Shown here: positions 24,763 through 33,203 of the stretch, in pieces
How positions within the stretch are numbered: the first letter of the stretch is position 1
Layout of the letters: the number at the start of each line of letters is the position of its first letter
Source: Wolinella sp963540505
GTDB taxonomy: Bacteria; Campylobacterota; Campylobacteria; Campylobacterales; Helicobacteraceae
DNA: 64,000 bases
Assembly (NCBI GenBank): GCA_963540505.1
Contig: CAUTMV010000009.1
Coordinates: 19,909-83,908 of the forward strand
Reading direction: 5' to 3'
Made by a program: the position numbers and the translations under genes
Notes under the pieces: generated by a model
The model's database searches: none
Told to the model about the DNA's origin: nothing
What the model saw: only the letters and a program-made list of their open reading frames with translations

Positions 24763-24765
24763 GAT

Positions 24766-25020
24766 TTAAGGCTCCAATCCTTTAAGTTCAAAATACTCTT
24801 TTTGCAGGCGAGCATTCTCTCTTTGAAGCTGCTCGACGCGCTGTTTTAGGCTCTGTTCGTGGCTTTTTAAATGAAGCAGCACCTCAAGCGAATTTGCACC
24901 AAAGAGGAGATTCCCAATGTAGATTCCCATCAGAGCCACTCCGAGTAAAATCCCTCCCCATGGGATTATCCAAGGTATGCGCTCCTCTTTTGGCTCTTCT
25001 AATAACTCGCTAGGGTTCAT
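24766..25020 (-). CDS. FtsB/DivIC-like septum protein
   Basis: An 84-residue bitopic membrane protein. A short acidic N-terminal tail (EELLEEPKEE region) is followed by one span (IPWGGILLGVALMGIYIGNLLFG) and a periplasmic coiled coil (LEVLLHLKSHEQSLKQRVEQLQRENARLQKEYFELKG). This is the architecture of FtsB/DivIC, which with FtsL and FtsQ activates septal wall synthesis. It lies 3 nt after eno and 3 nt before the AMIN gene, in one operon. Confidence 0.82.
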   Translation of the reverse strand: MNPSELLEEPKEERIPWIIPWGGILLGVALMGIYIGNLLFGANSLEVLLHLKSHEQSLKQRVEQLQRENARLQKEYFELKGLEP

Positions 25021-25023
25021 AAG

Positions 25024-26298
25024 CTACCGCTTAAAAAGCGCGCGCCCGAGGTATTCGCTACGGTGTAACTCATCTTCTATGGCGAGCAGACGATTGTATT
25101 TCGCGATACGCTCGCTCCTGGCGGTCGAGCCTGTTTTGATCTCCCCCGTGTTGAGCGCGAGGGCAAAATCAGCAATGAAACTATCCTCGCTCTCTCCGCT
25201 ACGATGGCTCATGATACATCGATAGTGATTCCTCTGTGCGAGGCGCACTGTTTCCATCGTCTGACTAACAGTGCCGATTTGATTAGGCTTGATAAGGATC
25301 GCATTGGCGATTCCCTGCGCGATTCCCTGTGAGAGGATTTTTGCGTTGGTTACAAATAGATCATCGCCCACGAGCTGAATTTTCCCACCAAGCCGCTCAG
25401 TGAGGTATTTCCAGCCCTCCCAGTCATCTTCGCCTAGACCATCTTCAATGGAGACGATAGGGTATTTTGCGATGAGATTCTCATAATATCCCACCAGCTC
25501 CTGCGCGCTCAGTATGCGCCCCTCGCCCTCAAGATGATAGAGTCCTTTCTCATCAACCAGCTCACTGCTCGCGACATCAAGCGCAAGCGCGATCTCCTCG
25601 CCCGGGCGATACCCCGCGCGCTCAATAGCCTGTATGATGATCTGCAAAGGCTCTTCATTGCTCTTTAAATTCGGGGCAAATCCCCCCTCATCACCGATAC
25701 TCGTGATATGGCGGGAATCCTTTAGGATTTTTTTCAAATTGTGATAGACCTCAGCACTTGCGCGTAGCGATTCCCTAAAATTTTCAAATCCTATGGGCAT
25801 GATCATATATTCTTGGAAATCCACCGTATTATCCGCGTGGCTCCCGCCATTGATAATATTAAGCATAGGCACGGGGAGCGTGAGGGCATTCGCACCGCCT
25901 AAATAGCGATACAGAGGGATATTTAGGCTCACAGCCGCGCTCCTAGCCACCGCCATGGATACACCTAGGGCAGCGTTTGCCCCGAGATTTTCGAAGTTTT
26001 CGCTCCCATCCACCTCTTGAATGAGGGAATCGATCTCACCTTGATCAAAGGGGCTAAGTCCGATGAGCGCTTCAGAGAGCTCGGAATTCACATTCTCACA
26101 CGCTTTTAGCACGCCCTTGCCCATGTATCGCTCGCCGCCGTCTCTCAGCTCCAGAGCCTCTCTCTTGCCCGTGCTTGCGCCACTTGGGACGATCGCGCTT
26201 GCACTGCTTCCATCACTTAGCACCACAGTGGCTTTTACCGTCGGATTCCCGCGACTGTCCATCACCTCCTGAGCTACAATGTTATCGATATAAATCAT
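25024..26298 (-). CDS. eno: Enolase
   Basis: Enolase turns 2-phosphoglycerate into phosphoenolpyruvate, in glycolysis or gluconeogenesis. The 424-residue protein has VMDSRGNPTVKATV, the acid/base region SIGDEGGFAPNLKS, metal ligands in LALDVASSE, SIEDGLGEDDWEGW and VGDDLFVTN, and the signature ILIKPNQIGTVSQTM, then SHRSGESEDSFIADFALAL. Full length. AAGGAAAC precedes the ATG, 10 nt after recA; in Campylobacterota recA-eno linkage is common. It is part of the recA-to-aroK transcript. Confidence 0.97.
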   Translation of the reverse strand: MIYIDNIVAQEVMDSRGNPTVKATVVLSDGSSASAIVPSGASTGKREALELRDGGERYMGKGVLKACENVNSELSEALIGLSPFDQGEIDSLIQEVDGSENFENLGANAALGVSMAVARSAAVSLNIPLYRYLGGANALTLPVPMLNIINGGSHADNTVDFQEYMIMPIGFENFRESLRASAEVYHNLKKILKDSRHITSIGDEGGFAPNLKSNEEPLQIIIQAIERAGYRPGEEIALALDVASSELVDEKGLYHLEGEGRILSAQELVGYYENLIAKYPIVSIEDGLGEDDWEGWKYLTERLGGKIQLVGDDLFVTNAKILSQGIAQGIANAILIKPNQIGTVSQTMETVRLAQRNHYRCIMSHRSGESEDSFIADFALALNTGEIKTGSTARSERIAKYNRLLAIEDELHRSEYLGRALFKR

Positions 26299-26308
26299 GC
26301 TTGTTTCC

Positions 26309-27355
26309 TTAGTCTAAATTTGCATCCTCATCACTCCCCTCAAAGGTCGTGATCTCTTCCCTAGAGCCGATAGCACCGATGATTTTAGCTTGAATTTCAT
26401 TGGCTATATCTTTATTCTCTTTTAAAAACGCCTTAGCATTCTCTTTACCCTGACCGAGTTTTTTATCGTTGTAGCTTAACCACGCGCCGCTTTTATCGAC
26501 AATGTCAAGCTTCACGCCATAATCAATGATCTCGCCTTCCCTGCTGATCCCCTCGCCAAACATGATGTCAAATTCCGCTTCTCTAAAGGGCGGCGCGACT
26601 TTGTTTTTGACGACCTTGGCTCGGACACGATTCCCGATGGGGTGGTCGTTTTGTTTGAGCGTTGCGATACGTCGCACATCAATTCGCACGCTGGAGTAGA
26701 ACTTCAGTGCGTTTCCACCTGTCGTCGTTTCGGGGCTTCCATAGCCCGTCATGCCGATTTTCATACGGATTTGGTTGATAAAAATCACTGTGGTATTCAT
26801 CTTGTGTAGCACGCCGGTAACCTTACGCAGAGCCTGACTCATGAGGCGCGCTTGAAGCCCTACGTGCTGATCGCCCATATCCCCGTCAATTTCGCTTTTG
26901 GGCGTGAGTGCCGCGACGGAATCGACCACCACGAGATTGATCGCCCCGCTTCGCGTGAGCGTCTCTAAAATCTCTAACGCCTGCTCGCCGTAATCGGGCT
27001 GTGAGACGAGCAAATTCTCCACATCAACGCCCAAGTGTTTCGCATAGAGCACATCAAGCGCGTGCTCCGCGTCAATAAAAGCGCAGATTCCTCCATTTTT
27101 CTGACACTCTGCAATCATCTGTAACGCAAGCGTCGTCTTGCCCGAGCTCTCAGGCCCATAGATCTCAATCACTCTTCCCTGCGGGATTCCCCCGATTCCA
27201 AGAGCCATATCAAGCCCCAAAGAGCCCGTGCTAATGGAATCGATCTTCTCCTCAGGCTTCTCGCCCAAGCGCACCAGCGTCCCTTTGCCAAAAGCCTTGT
27301 CCAGCTGCTTAATCGCTAAATCAATCGCCTTACGTTTATTGTCATCAGCCGCCAT
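26309..27355 (-). CDS. recA: Recombinase RecA
   Basis: RecA forms filaments on single-stranded DNA, drives strand exchange and is needed for recombination of incoming DNA in transformable bacteria. The 348-residue sequence has Walker A GPESSGKTTLALQ, Walker B NLVVVDSVAALTP, loop L1/L2 residues around NQIRMKIGMTGYGSPETTTGGNALKFYSS, and an acidic C-terminal tail (FEGSDEDANLD). The start is ATG 27355, six bases after AAGGG; a GTG two codons upstream would shorten that spacing. It heads the minus-strand operon recA-eno-DivIC-AMIN-aroK. A 14-bp inverted repeat lies in its leader. Confidence 0.97.
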   Translation of the reverse strand: MAADDNKRKAIDLAIKQLDKAFGKGTLVRLGEKPEEKIDSISTGSLGLDMALGIGGIPQGRVIEIYGPESSGKTTLALQMIAECQKNGGICAFIDAEHALDVLYAKHLGVDVENLLVSQPDYGEQALEILETLTRSGAINLVVVDSVAALTPKSEIDGDMGDQHVGLQARLMSQALRKVTGVLHKMNTTVIFINQIRMKIGMTGYGSPETTTGGNALKFYSSVRIDVRRIATLKQNDHPIGNRVRAKVVKNKVAPPFREAEFDIMFGEGISREGEIIDYGVKLDIVDKSGAWLSYNDKKLGQGKENAKAFLKENKDIANEIQAKIIGAIGSREEITTFEGSDEDANLD

Positions 27356-27380
27356 AAACACCCTTTTTGTTGTTGAGGTC

Positions 27381-27394
27381 GCTCAAGTTTGAGC
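27381..27394. promoter_or_regulatory. Palindrome in the recA leader
   Basis: GCTCAAGTTTGAGC, perfect 6-bp arms around GT. It lies just downstream of the predicted recA -10 box, near +5 to +18 of the transcript. It could be an operator or a leader hairpin. No SOS box consensus for this phylum is known to me. Confidence 0.35.
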
Positions 27395-27405
27395 TCTGTA
27401 TTGAG

Positions 27406-27428
27406 ATTTTAACGAACTTTGCTAAAAT
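27406..27428. promoter_or_regulatory. Overlapping divergent promoters of recA and mqnD
   Basis: On the minus strand TAAAAT (27406-27411) is a -10 box for recA; on the plus strand TAAAAT (27423-27428) is a -10 box for mqnD. The boxes are only 11 bp apart, so each polymerase would cover the other's upstream region. Confidence 0.35.
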
Positions 27429-27480
27429 TTGGAAAATACCCGCCTTTTAGGGAGCAAAAAGCTTGAATCAAGGAGCAAAA

Positions 27481-28344
27481 ATGAGGAGAATTATGGTCGC
27501 TCACTCGCCTGATGCAGACGATATTTTTATGTATTATGCGCTGAAATTCGGCTGGGTAAGCGATAAGGGATTTTATTTTAGCAATGAGGCATTGGATATT
27601 CAGACGCTTAATGAGTGCGCCTGCGAGGGAATCTACGATGTGAGCGCGATCTCCTTTGCACTTTACCCTTATATTCGCGATTCCTATGCGCTGCTTCGCA
27701 CGGGCGTGAGTTTTGGCGAAGGGTATGGACCAAAGCTTATTAAAAAGCGCGGCAAGCACTTGAAGCGTAACTTCAAAGTCGCGCTTAGCGGGCGATATAC
27801 GAGCAATGCTCTGCTCTTTTCGCTTGCATACCCGGATGCGCGAATCGTCTATAAAAATTTCCTTGAGATTGAATCGGCGGTTTTAAGTGGCGAGGTTGAT
27901 GCGGGGGTTTTGATCCATGAGTCGATTCTGCATTTTGACGATTCTCTGGAGGTGGAGCGCGAGGTGTGGGATATTTGGCTTGAGCTTGCAAGGGAATCGC
28001 TCCCTTTGCCTCTTGGGGGTATGGGGATTAGACGCTCGATTCCCCTACATGTCGCTATCGAGATTGAGTCGCTACTCACGCGTGCAGTAGAGCTGGCGAG
28101 GCAGCACCCCGCTTTGCTAAGCAAAATGCTTCATGAGCGCGCACTGTTGCGAGTTTGTGGCGAGGAGCTCGAGTGTTATCTGAGTCTTTATGCAAACGAT
28201 CACTCCATTAGCCTCAGCGAAGAGCAGTTGCGTGCGCTTGATGTGCTGTTTGCCCTCGGGTATGAGCGGGGAATTTATAGTGAGAGAATCGAGGCGAGTG
28301 AGTGTCTGATTCCTAGGGAATATGCGGAGCTTCGTAAGAGTTAG
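27481..28344 (+). CDS. mqnD: 1,4-dihydroxy-6-naphthoate synthase MqnD (futalosine menaquinone pathway)
   Basis: MqnD turns cyclic dehypoxanthine futalosine into 1,4-dihydroxy-6-naphthoate, a menaquinone precursor. The 287-residue protein has the periplasmic-binding-protein-like MqnA/D fold, with the N-terminal motif MVAHSPDADDIFMYYAL, YDVSAISFALYPYI, GPKLI, ALSGRYTSNALLF, DAGVLIHESILHF and LPLGGMGIRRSI, all typical of the family. The start is ATG 27481 after AAGGAG; a TTG six codons upstream includes the ribosome site. It is monocistronic and ends at a perfect 14-bp hairpin. Confidence 0.93.
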   Translation: MRRIMVAHSPDADDIFMYYALKFGWVSDKGFYFSNEALDIQTLNECACEGIYDVSAISFALYPYIRDSYALLRTGVSFGEGYGPKLIKKRGKHLKRNFKVALSGRYTSNALLFSLAYPDARIVYKNFLEIESAVLSGEVDAGVLIHESILHFDDSLEVEREVWDIWLELARESLPLPLGGMGIRRSIPLHVAIEIESLLTRAVELARQHPALLSKMLHERALLRVCGEELECYLSLYANDHSISLSEEQLRALDVLFALGYERGIYSERIEASECLIPREYAELRKS

Positions 28345-28349
28345 CGAGG

Positions 28350-28381
28350 GTTTAGATTCCTAGAGGACTAGGAATCTAAAC
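28350..28381 (+). terminator. Perfect 14-bp hairpin between convergent mqnD and peroxidase genes
   Basis: GTTTAGATTCCTAG (28350-28363), loop AGGA, CTAGGAATCTAAAC (28368-28381). Both arms contain the GATTCC/GGAATC word. It lies 5 nt after the mqnD stop and 17 nt from the stop of the opposite gene, and probably ends both transcripts. Confidence 0.65.
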
Positions 28382-28398
28382 GTGCTCTCATTGATTGA

Positions 28399-29442
28399 TT
28401 AATCAAATGTTGGCTTTGAAGTCTCATCTGTAAGTGCAGGGAGGATCGGATATTCGATTTTTGGCTTTCGTCCTTCAAGGCTGTTGAAGAATACCGCGAT
28501 CTTTTTCGCCTCTTCATCGCTAATCTCGATTCCTAGCTGTGTGCTTCCCATCTCTTTGATGGTATCCTTGAGTGACCACATCGCGCCGTTGTGGAAATAA
28601 GGAGCAGTCTCTGTAATGTTCCTTAGCGTAGGAGTTTTGACCATTCCGTTTGCATCGCCTTTAAAACCGCCTAGGCTGGCGAATTTATACTGCGCAGCGA
28701 CTTGGAAAGGCTGCATTGTGCCTCCGAGATTAACTCCGCTGTGACAAGAAGCGCAACCCTTGTCGATGAAAAGAGCTAGCCCCTCTTTTTCCGCTTTGCT
28801 AAGGGCTTTGTTATCGCCGTTTAGGAAGTCATCAAAACGTGCGGGTGTAACAAGTGTGCGCTCAAAAACCGCGATTGTGTCGGCAACAAGCTTGAAGTCG
28901 ATTTTGACATCTTTACCGTAAGTCTTTTTAAACTCTGCGACATAAGCGGGAATCGAATTAACCCTCTGTTCGATGAGCTCCTTTGGTGAAGCCATTTCAG
29001 GTGCTGCTTGCATTGGTCCTTGCGCTTGATCCGCCAGGTGCGCACTGCGTCCGTCCCAGAATTGCACGCTGTTAAAGACGCTGTTATAAACAGTGGGCGA
29101 ATTGAGGTGGCTTGGGTTTGCCGTCCATTTGTGTCCGATCGCTGCAGGCACGGCATCTGCACCGCCAAGTGCAAGGTTATGACAGGTGTTGCATGAGATG
29201 AGGTTACTTCGAGACAGTCTAGGGTCAAAATAGAGCTTTTTACCTAGCTCGATTTTTGCCTTTGTTGAAGGGTTGCTTTTTGCGTCTTTGCTCTGTTCGG
29301 TGAGCGCGTGAAGAGCTTTTGCATCCTTTGGAAAGGGCATAATCCCCGCCTCTTTTACGCTTTTGCGAAGCATGGAGTCATCAGCCAATGCACTAGCTGC
29401 AAAGAGCGCGATTCCTCCAAAAATCATAGATGATTTTGACAT
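28399..29442 (-). CDS. Periplasmic di-haem cytochrome c peroxidase
   Basis: It reduces hydrogen peroxide to water with electrons from cytochrome c. The 347-residue protein has a signal peptide (MSKSSMIFGGIALFAASALA), two haem-attachment sites, ISCNTCHN and KGCASCHSG, the segment KAKIELGKKLYFDPRLSRS and the late APYFHNGAMWSLKDTIKEM, as in CcpA/MauG peroxidases. I start at ATG 29442, 8 nt after AAAGGAGG, dropping 11 extra upstream codons. Single gene, convergent to mqnD. Campylobacter and Helicobacter have similar proteins as a main periplasmic peroxide defence. Confidence 0.94.
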   Translation of the reverse strand: MSKSSMIFGGIALFAASALADDSMLRKSVKEAGIMPFPKDAKALHALTEQSKDAKSNPSTKAKIELGKKLYFDPRLSRSNLISCNTCHNLALGGADAVPAAIGHKWTANPSHLNSPTVYNSVFNSVQFWDGRSAHLADQAQGPMQAAPEMASPKELIEQRVNSIPAYVAEFKKTYGKDVKIDFKLVADTIAVFERTLVTPARFDDFLNGDNKALSKAEKEGLALFIDKGCASCHSGVNLGGTMQPFQVAAQYKFASLGGFKGDANGMVKTPTLRNITETAPYFHNGAMWSLKDTIKEMGSTQLGIEISDEEAKKIAVFFNSLEGRKPKIEYPILPALTDETSKPTFD

Positions 29443-29599
29443 ATTTTCCTCCTTTAAATTTGTGAGAAAAAGCATTGTATCAAATTATAATTATTCTAAG
29501 ATAAAAGTTATCGCCTACATTTTTTGCTGATTTTTATGGGAATCGTCCAAAAAAAGCTAAAATCCCACAGCAATAAATCCAAAAGGAGAGGTTCGGGTC

Positions 29600-29866
29600 G
29601 TGGAAGCGCAGCTTATGGCTTTGGCTATCGAGACTTATAAGATTACGCTTATCTTATCGCTCCCCATGCTGATGGCGGGCTTGGTGGTGGGCTTGCTTAT
29701 TAGTATTTTTCAGGCGACCACGCAAATCAACGAGCAGACGCTCACCTTTGTCCCTAAAATCCTCGTTGTCATCGTCGTAGTCATTTTGACCATGCCATGG
29801 ATGCTCAACATGCTCATTGACTTTACGACGCGCCTTTTGCAGATGATTCCCACCTTTCCCTTCTAG
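29600..29866 (+). CDS. fliQ: Flagellar export apparatus protein FliQ
   Basis: FliQ is part of the membrane export gate of the flagellar type III secretion system. The 88-residue protein has two spans and the family motif MLMAGLVVGLLISIFQATTQINEQTLTFVPKI. The start is GTG (MEAQLMALAIETYK), matching the N-terminus of Helicobacter FliQ; AAGGAGAG is upstream with long spacing. It lies 2 nt before murB, so the two are co-transcribed. Other flagellar genes are not adjacent, as usual for scattered flagellar genes in this phylum. Confidence 0.95.
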   Translation: MEAQLMALAIETYKITLILSLPMLMAGLVVGLLISIFQATTQINEQTLTFVPKILVVIVVVILTMPWMLNMLIDFTTRLLQMIPTFPF

Positions 29867-29868
29867 TC

Positions 29869-30639
29869 ATGCAGAAGCTCATCGATTTTTCGCACTACAC
29901 GAGTATCAAAATCGGCGCGCCTATCCTTGTGGAGGTGCTTAGAGGGGTTGCACCCACGAATTTTCAAATCATTGGGCATGGGTATAATCTCCTAGTCTCG
30001 CCAAATGCGGGGAATCTGGCGGTTTTGGGAGAGTGTTTTGCAGAGATTGCGCAGGAGGGCGAGACGCTAAAAGTCGGCGCAGCGACGAAAACATCAAAAC
30101 TCTTCAGTTACGCCAAAAGCAAGAATCTATCGGGCTTTGAGATGCTTGCTAGCTTGCCTGGGAGCGTGGGGGGGATTGTGAAGATGAATGCCGGCATGAA
30201 GGGGTATGAGATTAAAGATGTGCTTGTGGGAATCATCACTGCGCATGGCTTTATCCCCGCTTCCAAGCTCGCTCTTAGCTATCGCAGCAGCGATATTAAT
30301 GAGGCGATTTTTTATGCGATTTTTAGGGCGATTCCCGGCTTTAAGGAATCACTTGTGAGAGAGTGCAGGGCGATGAGGCGTAATCAGCCCAGAGGTGCCA
30401 GCTTTGGTAGTGTTTTTAAAAATCCGAGCGGAGATTATGCGGGGCGAATGCTTGAGGCGGTGGGGTTAAAGGGCTTTAGGCACGGTGGAGTGGGCTTTAG
30501 TGAGGTGCATGCGAATTTTATGATTAACCACGGCGGAGCGACCTTTAATGAGGCAATATGGCTCATTAATGAGGCAAAGCGGCGCGTGAGTGAGGAATTT
30601 GGCATGGCTTTAGTGCCCGAGGTAGTGATCATAGAGTGA
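29869..30639 (+). CDS. murB: UDP-N-acetylenolpyruvoylglucosamine reductase MurB (short type)
   Basis: MurB reduces enolpyruvyl-UDP-GlcNAc to UDP-N-acetylmuramate in wall synthesis, using FAD and NADPH. The 256-residue protein is the short form found in Campylobacterota. Visible features: HYTSIKIGAP at the start, IGHGYNLLVS in the FAD domain, FEMLASLPGSVGGIVKMNAGMKGYEIKD, YRSSDIN, RGASFGSVFKNPSGDYAGRMLEAVGLKGFRHGGVGFSEVHANFMINHGGAT. No Shine-Dalgarno is visible; the 2-nt gap from fliQ suggests translational coupling. Confidence 0.94.
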   Translation: MQKLIDFSHYTSIKIGAPILVEVLRGVAPTNFQIIGHGYNLLVSPNAGNLAVLGECFAEIAQEGETLKVGAATKTSKLFSYAKSKNLSGFEMLASLPGSVGGIVKMNAGMKGYEIKDVLVGIITAHGFIPASKLALSYRSSDINEAIFYAIFRAIPGFKESLVRECRAMRRNQPRGASFGSVFKNPSGDYAGRMLEAVGLKGFRHGGVGFSEVHANFMINHGGATFNEAIWLINEAKRRVSEEFGMALVPEVVIIE

Positions 30640-30844
30640 ATTTGGAGTGAAACTGCCATGCACGAAAGCTGTTTGGTGCGAAAATTGCTTAAAATAGGGC
30701 GCGCCAAACCCTTCGTCGCAAAGTAATCAAGGCAAATCGGGGCAAAGCGCAAGAATCGGAGCGAATCGCGGGAATCGCCTCTAAAATTCAGCGCGAAAAC
30801 CATAAAACCATCGCACACTTTATGGGGATTTCGTCGCTAATTTG

Positions 30845-30958
30845 CTATTTGCCTTGTGTGCTTCGATACATAGGGTGCTGATAGTCGTTTTTCTCACAAC
30901 CCCCAAGCGCGCCCAGTCCCAAAATCGCCAATAATGCAATCGCAAGTAGAGTTTTCAT
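30845..30958 (-). CDS. Predicted 37-residue lipoprotein downstream of mutS2
   Basis: A small open frame 12 nt after the mutS2 stop with AAAAGGAG before its ATG. It encodes a hydrophobic signal (KTLLAIALLAILGLGA) with lipobox ALGGC, so Cys21 would be lipidated, leaving a mature part of only 17 residues (CEKNDYQHPMYRSTQGK). Tiny lipoproteins of this design, such as LptM of enterobacteria, help outer-membrane LPS assembly; the resemblance here (Cys, a Lys near it, then Pro-x-Tyr) is loose. Function unknown. It is probably co-transcribed with mutS2. Confidence 0.65.
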   Translation of the reverse strand: MKTLLAIALLAILGLGALGGCEKNDYQHPMYRSTQGK

Positions 30959-30969
30959 CGCATCTCCTT

Positions 30970-33201
30970 TTAAAATTTAATGATTTTAGCACCAAATCCG
31001 CCCATTTGCGGTGGCGCGTCTTCAAACGAGCGCACCTTCGGGTGAGTTTTTAGAAACTCTTTCACGGCATACGCGAGCTTCCCTGTGCCGATCCCATGAT
31101 AGACCAGCACTTCATCAAAGCCCGTGATTAGCGCGTCTGAGAGGAATTTATCCAGCCTCTCTATCGCCTCTTCACTCCTTAGACCGTGCAAATCAAGCGT
31201 GAGCGCGCCACTATTTTTCATGCTGATATGAACCTTTGGCGCGGGAATCTTGACCCTAGGAGTGTCCCCTAGCGGCTTGATTTCGCCCTTTTTTACGCGC
31301 AGTTTGAAGCCCTCATCAAGCTCGATCATCGCCTCATTTTCGCTGAGCGAGAGCACCACGCCGCGATTTTGACGATATTTTACCCGCTCGCCTACTTTCA
31401 GCCCGCCCCTGTGCGTGCTCGCCCTATTTTGCCTTGCCTCTTCGTCCTTTTTGATATTTTGCAAAATCTTATTTGCGTTATTCATGCCCTTGTGGATCGC
31501 CTCGACGCCCATCTCCCTAGCCGCCTCTTTTGCCGCGCTGATCGCCTCTTTGTATTCACGCTCCATACGGGTAAGCAACGCCCTGTATTCGTTCTCTTTT
31601 TGCTCGATTTTATCGGCTAGCTCGCCCTTTTTGGCTTTTAATTTTTCCAGCTCAAGATCCATTTGGCGGCTCTTTTGCTTTAGCTCAATCTCCAATTGCG
31701 CGCTCTTTTCAATAAGCTCGCCAAGCTTCTCTTTATCCTCGCCATAGAGGGCTTTTGCGCTCCTAATCACATGGGCGGGAATCCCGTATCGCTCCGCAGT
31801 TTCAAAGGCGTAACTTTTGCCGATTGTTCCTTGCAAAAAGGAAAAAGTCGGCGTTTGACGTTTCTCATCATACAGAGCCGCCATGAGCTCCACGCGCTCG
31901 TTATTCGCCATGAGAGCCGCCAGCCGCTTGTGGTGCGTGGTGATGATGATTTTGTATTCGCGCTTAAGCAGCTCCTCTAAAATCACCTTAAAAAGGCTCG
32001 CAGCCTCGTCGCTATCGGTTCCAAGCTCGATTTCATCAATACCAATAAGGAATCCGCGCTCTTTGAAAAATCGTTCAAACTCCACCATGCGCCCTGCAAA
32101 AGTCGAAATGTCATTTTTCGCGCTTTGCGGGTCATCTAATATCGCATCGATTCCCCTAAATGTGCCGATGTGTGATTTGTGCGCATTGATTTTCATCGGG
32201 ATCAGGTAACGCGCCAAAAAACTCGCACTCAAAAGGGACTTCAAAAGCATTGTTTTCCCACCGGCATTGACGCCCGTTATCAGCAAAATATCGCGTTCAA
32301 AGTCGATATTGAGCACCTTTGGATTGCTTAGCACGGGGTGGGCAAACTCCACAAGCCTAATGCGTCGGTCGCTTTTGGGCGTGATAAACTCAAGATTCCC
32401 AGCCTTAGCGAAATTAACGCGCGCCTGATAGTGATCAAAGCGGTCAAACTCGCGGTTGATAAACTTTAAAAATGCAAGCTCCCGCCCCATCTGCGCAGAG
32501 AGTTCCTTGCAGATGTTAAACTCCATTTCCGTAATTTTGCTAAGAAGCTCCGATTCCCTGCTTTTGAGCCGCGCGATACTTTCAGGAATTGCATAGAAAA
32601 ACCCCGCCGCGCTTCGTCCGATGATCTGCGCTTTGATTGCATTATTAAATCCTCCGCGAAGAAGCAGCGATTCCTCGCCCTCAATCAAGTGGATCTGCCG
32701 ATCGACAAGATAGGGCGCGAGCTGCATATTTGAAAGTAGTGCACGCAAAGCCTCACTAATGTCGCTTTTAATGCGCTTAAGCGCAGTATTCACAGAATCA
32801 AGTTCGGGGTAGATTCCGCCGTTAAAATTCCCCTCTTTGTCAAAATGCCGTTCAATCTCCAAAACAGCCGCGGGGAATTGGATTTTGCTAAACCACTCAA
32901 GCAAGATTCCCTCGCAGTGCAGGCTTTTGAGATAGAGCATGTATCGCCACAATTTGACCCACTCAAAGATCTCTTCGCGTCGCAAAAAGCCGATTTTTTT
33001 CAAATGCACCAAATCACGTTCAAGCGAAGCAATCTGCGGGGGCGGAGTGAAGAGGAGCGGCTCGAGCGCGCGAATAAACTCCTCATGATGATGAATATCG
33101 CCCTCCATGTAGAGGGGCTTGGCGCGCGCAAAAAACGAGCCAAAAAGCTCTAAAAACGGCTCTAAATCAAGCTTTTTTGCGAGCCTCAAATGGTGCTGCA
33201 A
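30970..33201 (-). CDS. mutS2: Endonuclease MutS2 (MutS family with Smr domain)
   Basis: MutS2 is a MutS-like ATPase without the mismatch-recognition domain. In Helicobacter pylori it limits recombination and aids oxidative-damage repair; in other bacteria it splits collided ribosomes. The 743-residue protein has the clamp/core, Walker A GVNAGGKTMLLKSLL (about 310-317), GIDEIELGTDSDEAAS, IITTHHKRLAALMA, a long coiled coil (about 500-590) and a C-terminal Smr nuclease domain (LDLHGLRSEEAIERLDKFL and LVYHGIGTGKLAYAVKEFLKTHP, about 668-743). It follows murC and a small anchored protein, and precedes a tiny lipoprotein, all on the minus strand. Confidence 0.94.
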   Translation of the reverse strand: MQHHLRLAKKLDLEPFLELFGSFFARAKPLYMEGDIHHHEEFIRALEPLLFTPPPQIASLERDLVHLKKIGFLRREEIFEWVKLWRYMLYLKSLHCEGILLEWFSKIQFPAAVLEIERHFDKEGNFNGGIYPELDSVNTALKRIKSDISEALRALLSNMQLAPYLVDRQIHLIEGEESLLLRGGFNNAIKAQIIGRSAAGFFYAIPESIARLKSRESELLSKITEMEFNICKELSAQMGRELAFLKFINREFDRFDHYQARVNFAKAGNLEFITPKSDRRIRLVEFAHPVLSNPKVLNIDFERDILLITGVNAGGKTMLLKSLLSASFLARYLIPMKINAHKSHIGTFRGIDAILDDPQSAKNDISTFAGRMVEFERFFKERGFLIGIDEIELGTDSDEAASLFKVILEELLKREYKIIITTHHKRLAALMANNERVELMAALYDEKRQTPTFSFLQGTIGKSYAFETAERYGIPAHVIRSAKALYGEDKEKLGELIEKSAQLEIELKQKSRQMDLELEKLKAKKGELADKIEQKENEYRALLTRMEREYKEAISAAKEAAREMGVEAIHKGMNNANKILQNIKKDEEARQNRASTHRGGLKVGERVKYRQNRGVVLSLSENEAMIELDEGFKLRVKKGEIKPLGDTPRVKIPAPKVHISMKNSGALTLDLHGLRSEEAIERLDKFLSDALITGFDEVLVYHGIGTGKLAYAVKEFLKTHPKVRSFEDAPPQMGGFGAKIIKF

Positions 33202-33203
33202 TT

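Noticed and set aside
30659..30726. 22-codon plus-strand frame after murB
   Set aside because: No ribosome site and no recognisable feature; the gap 30640-30844 is considered empty.
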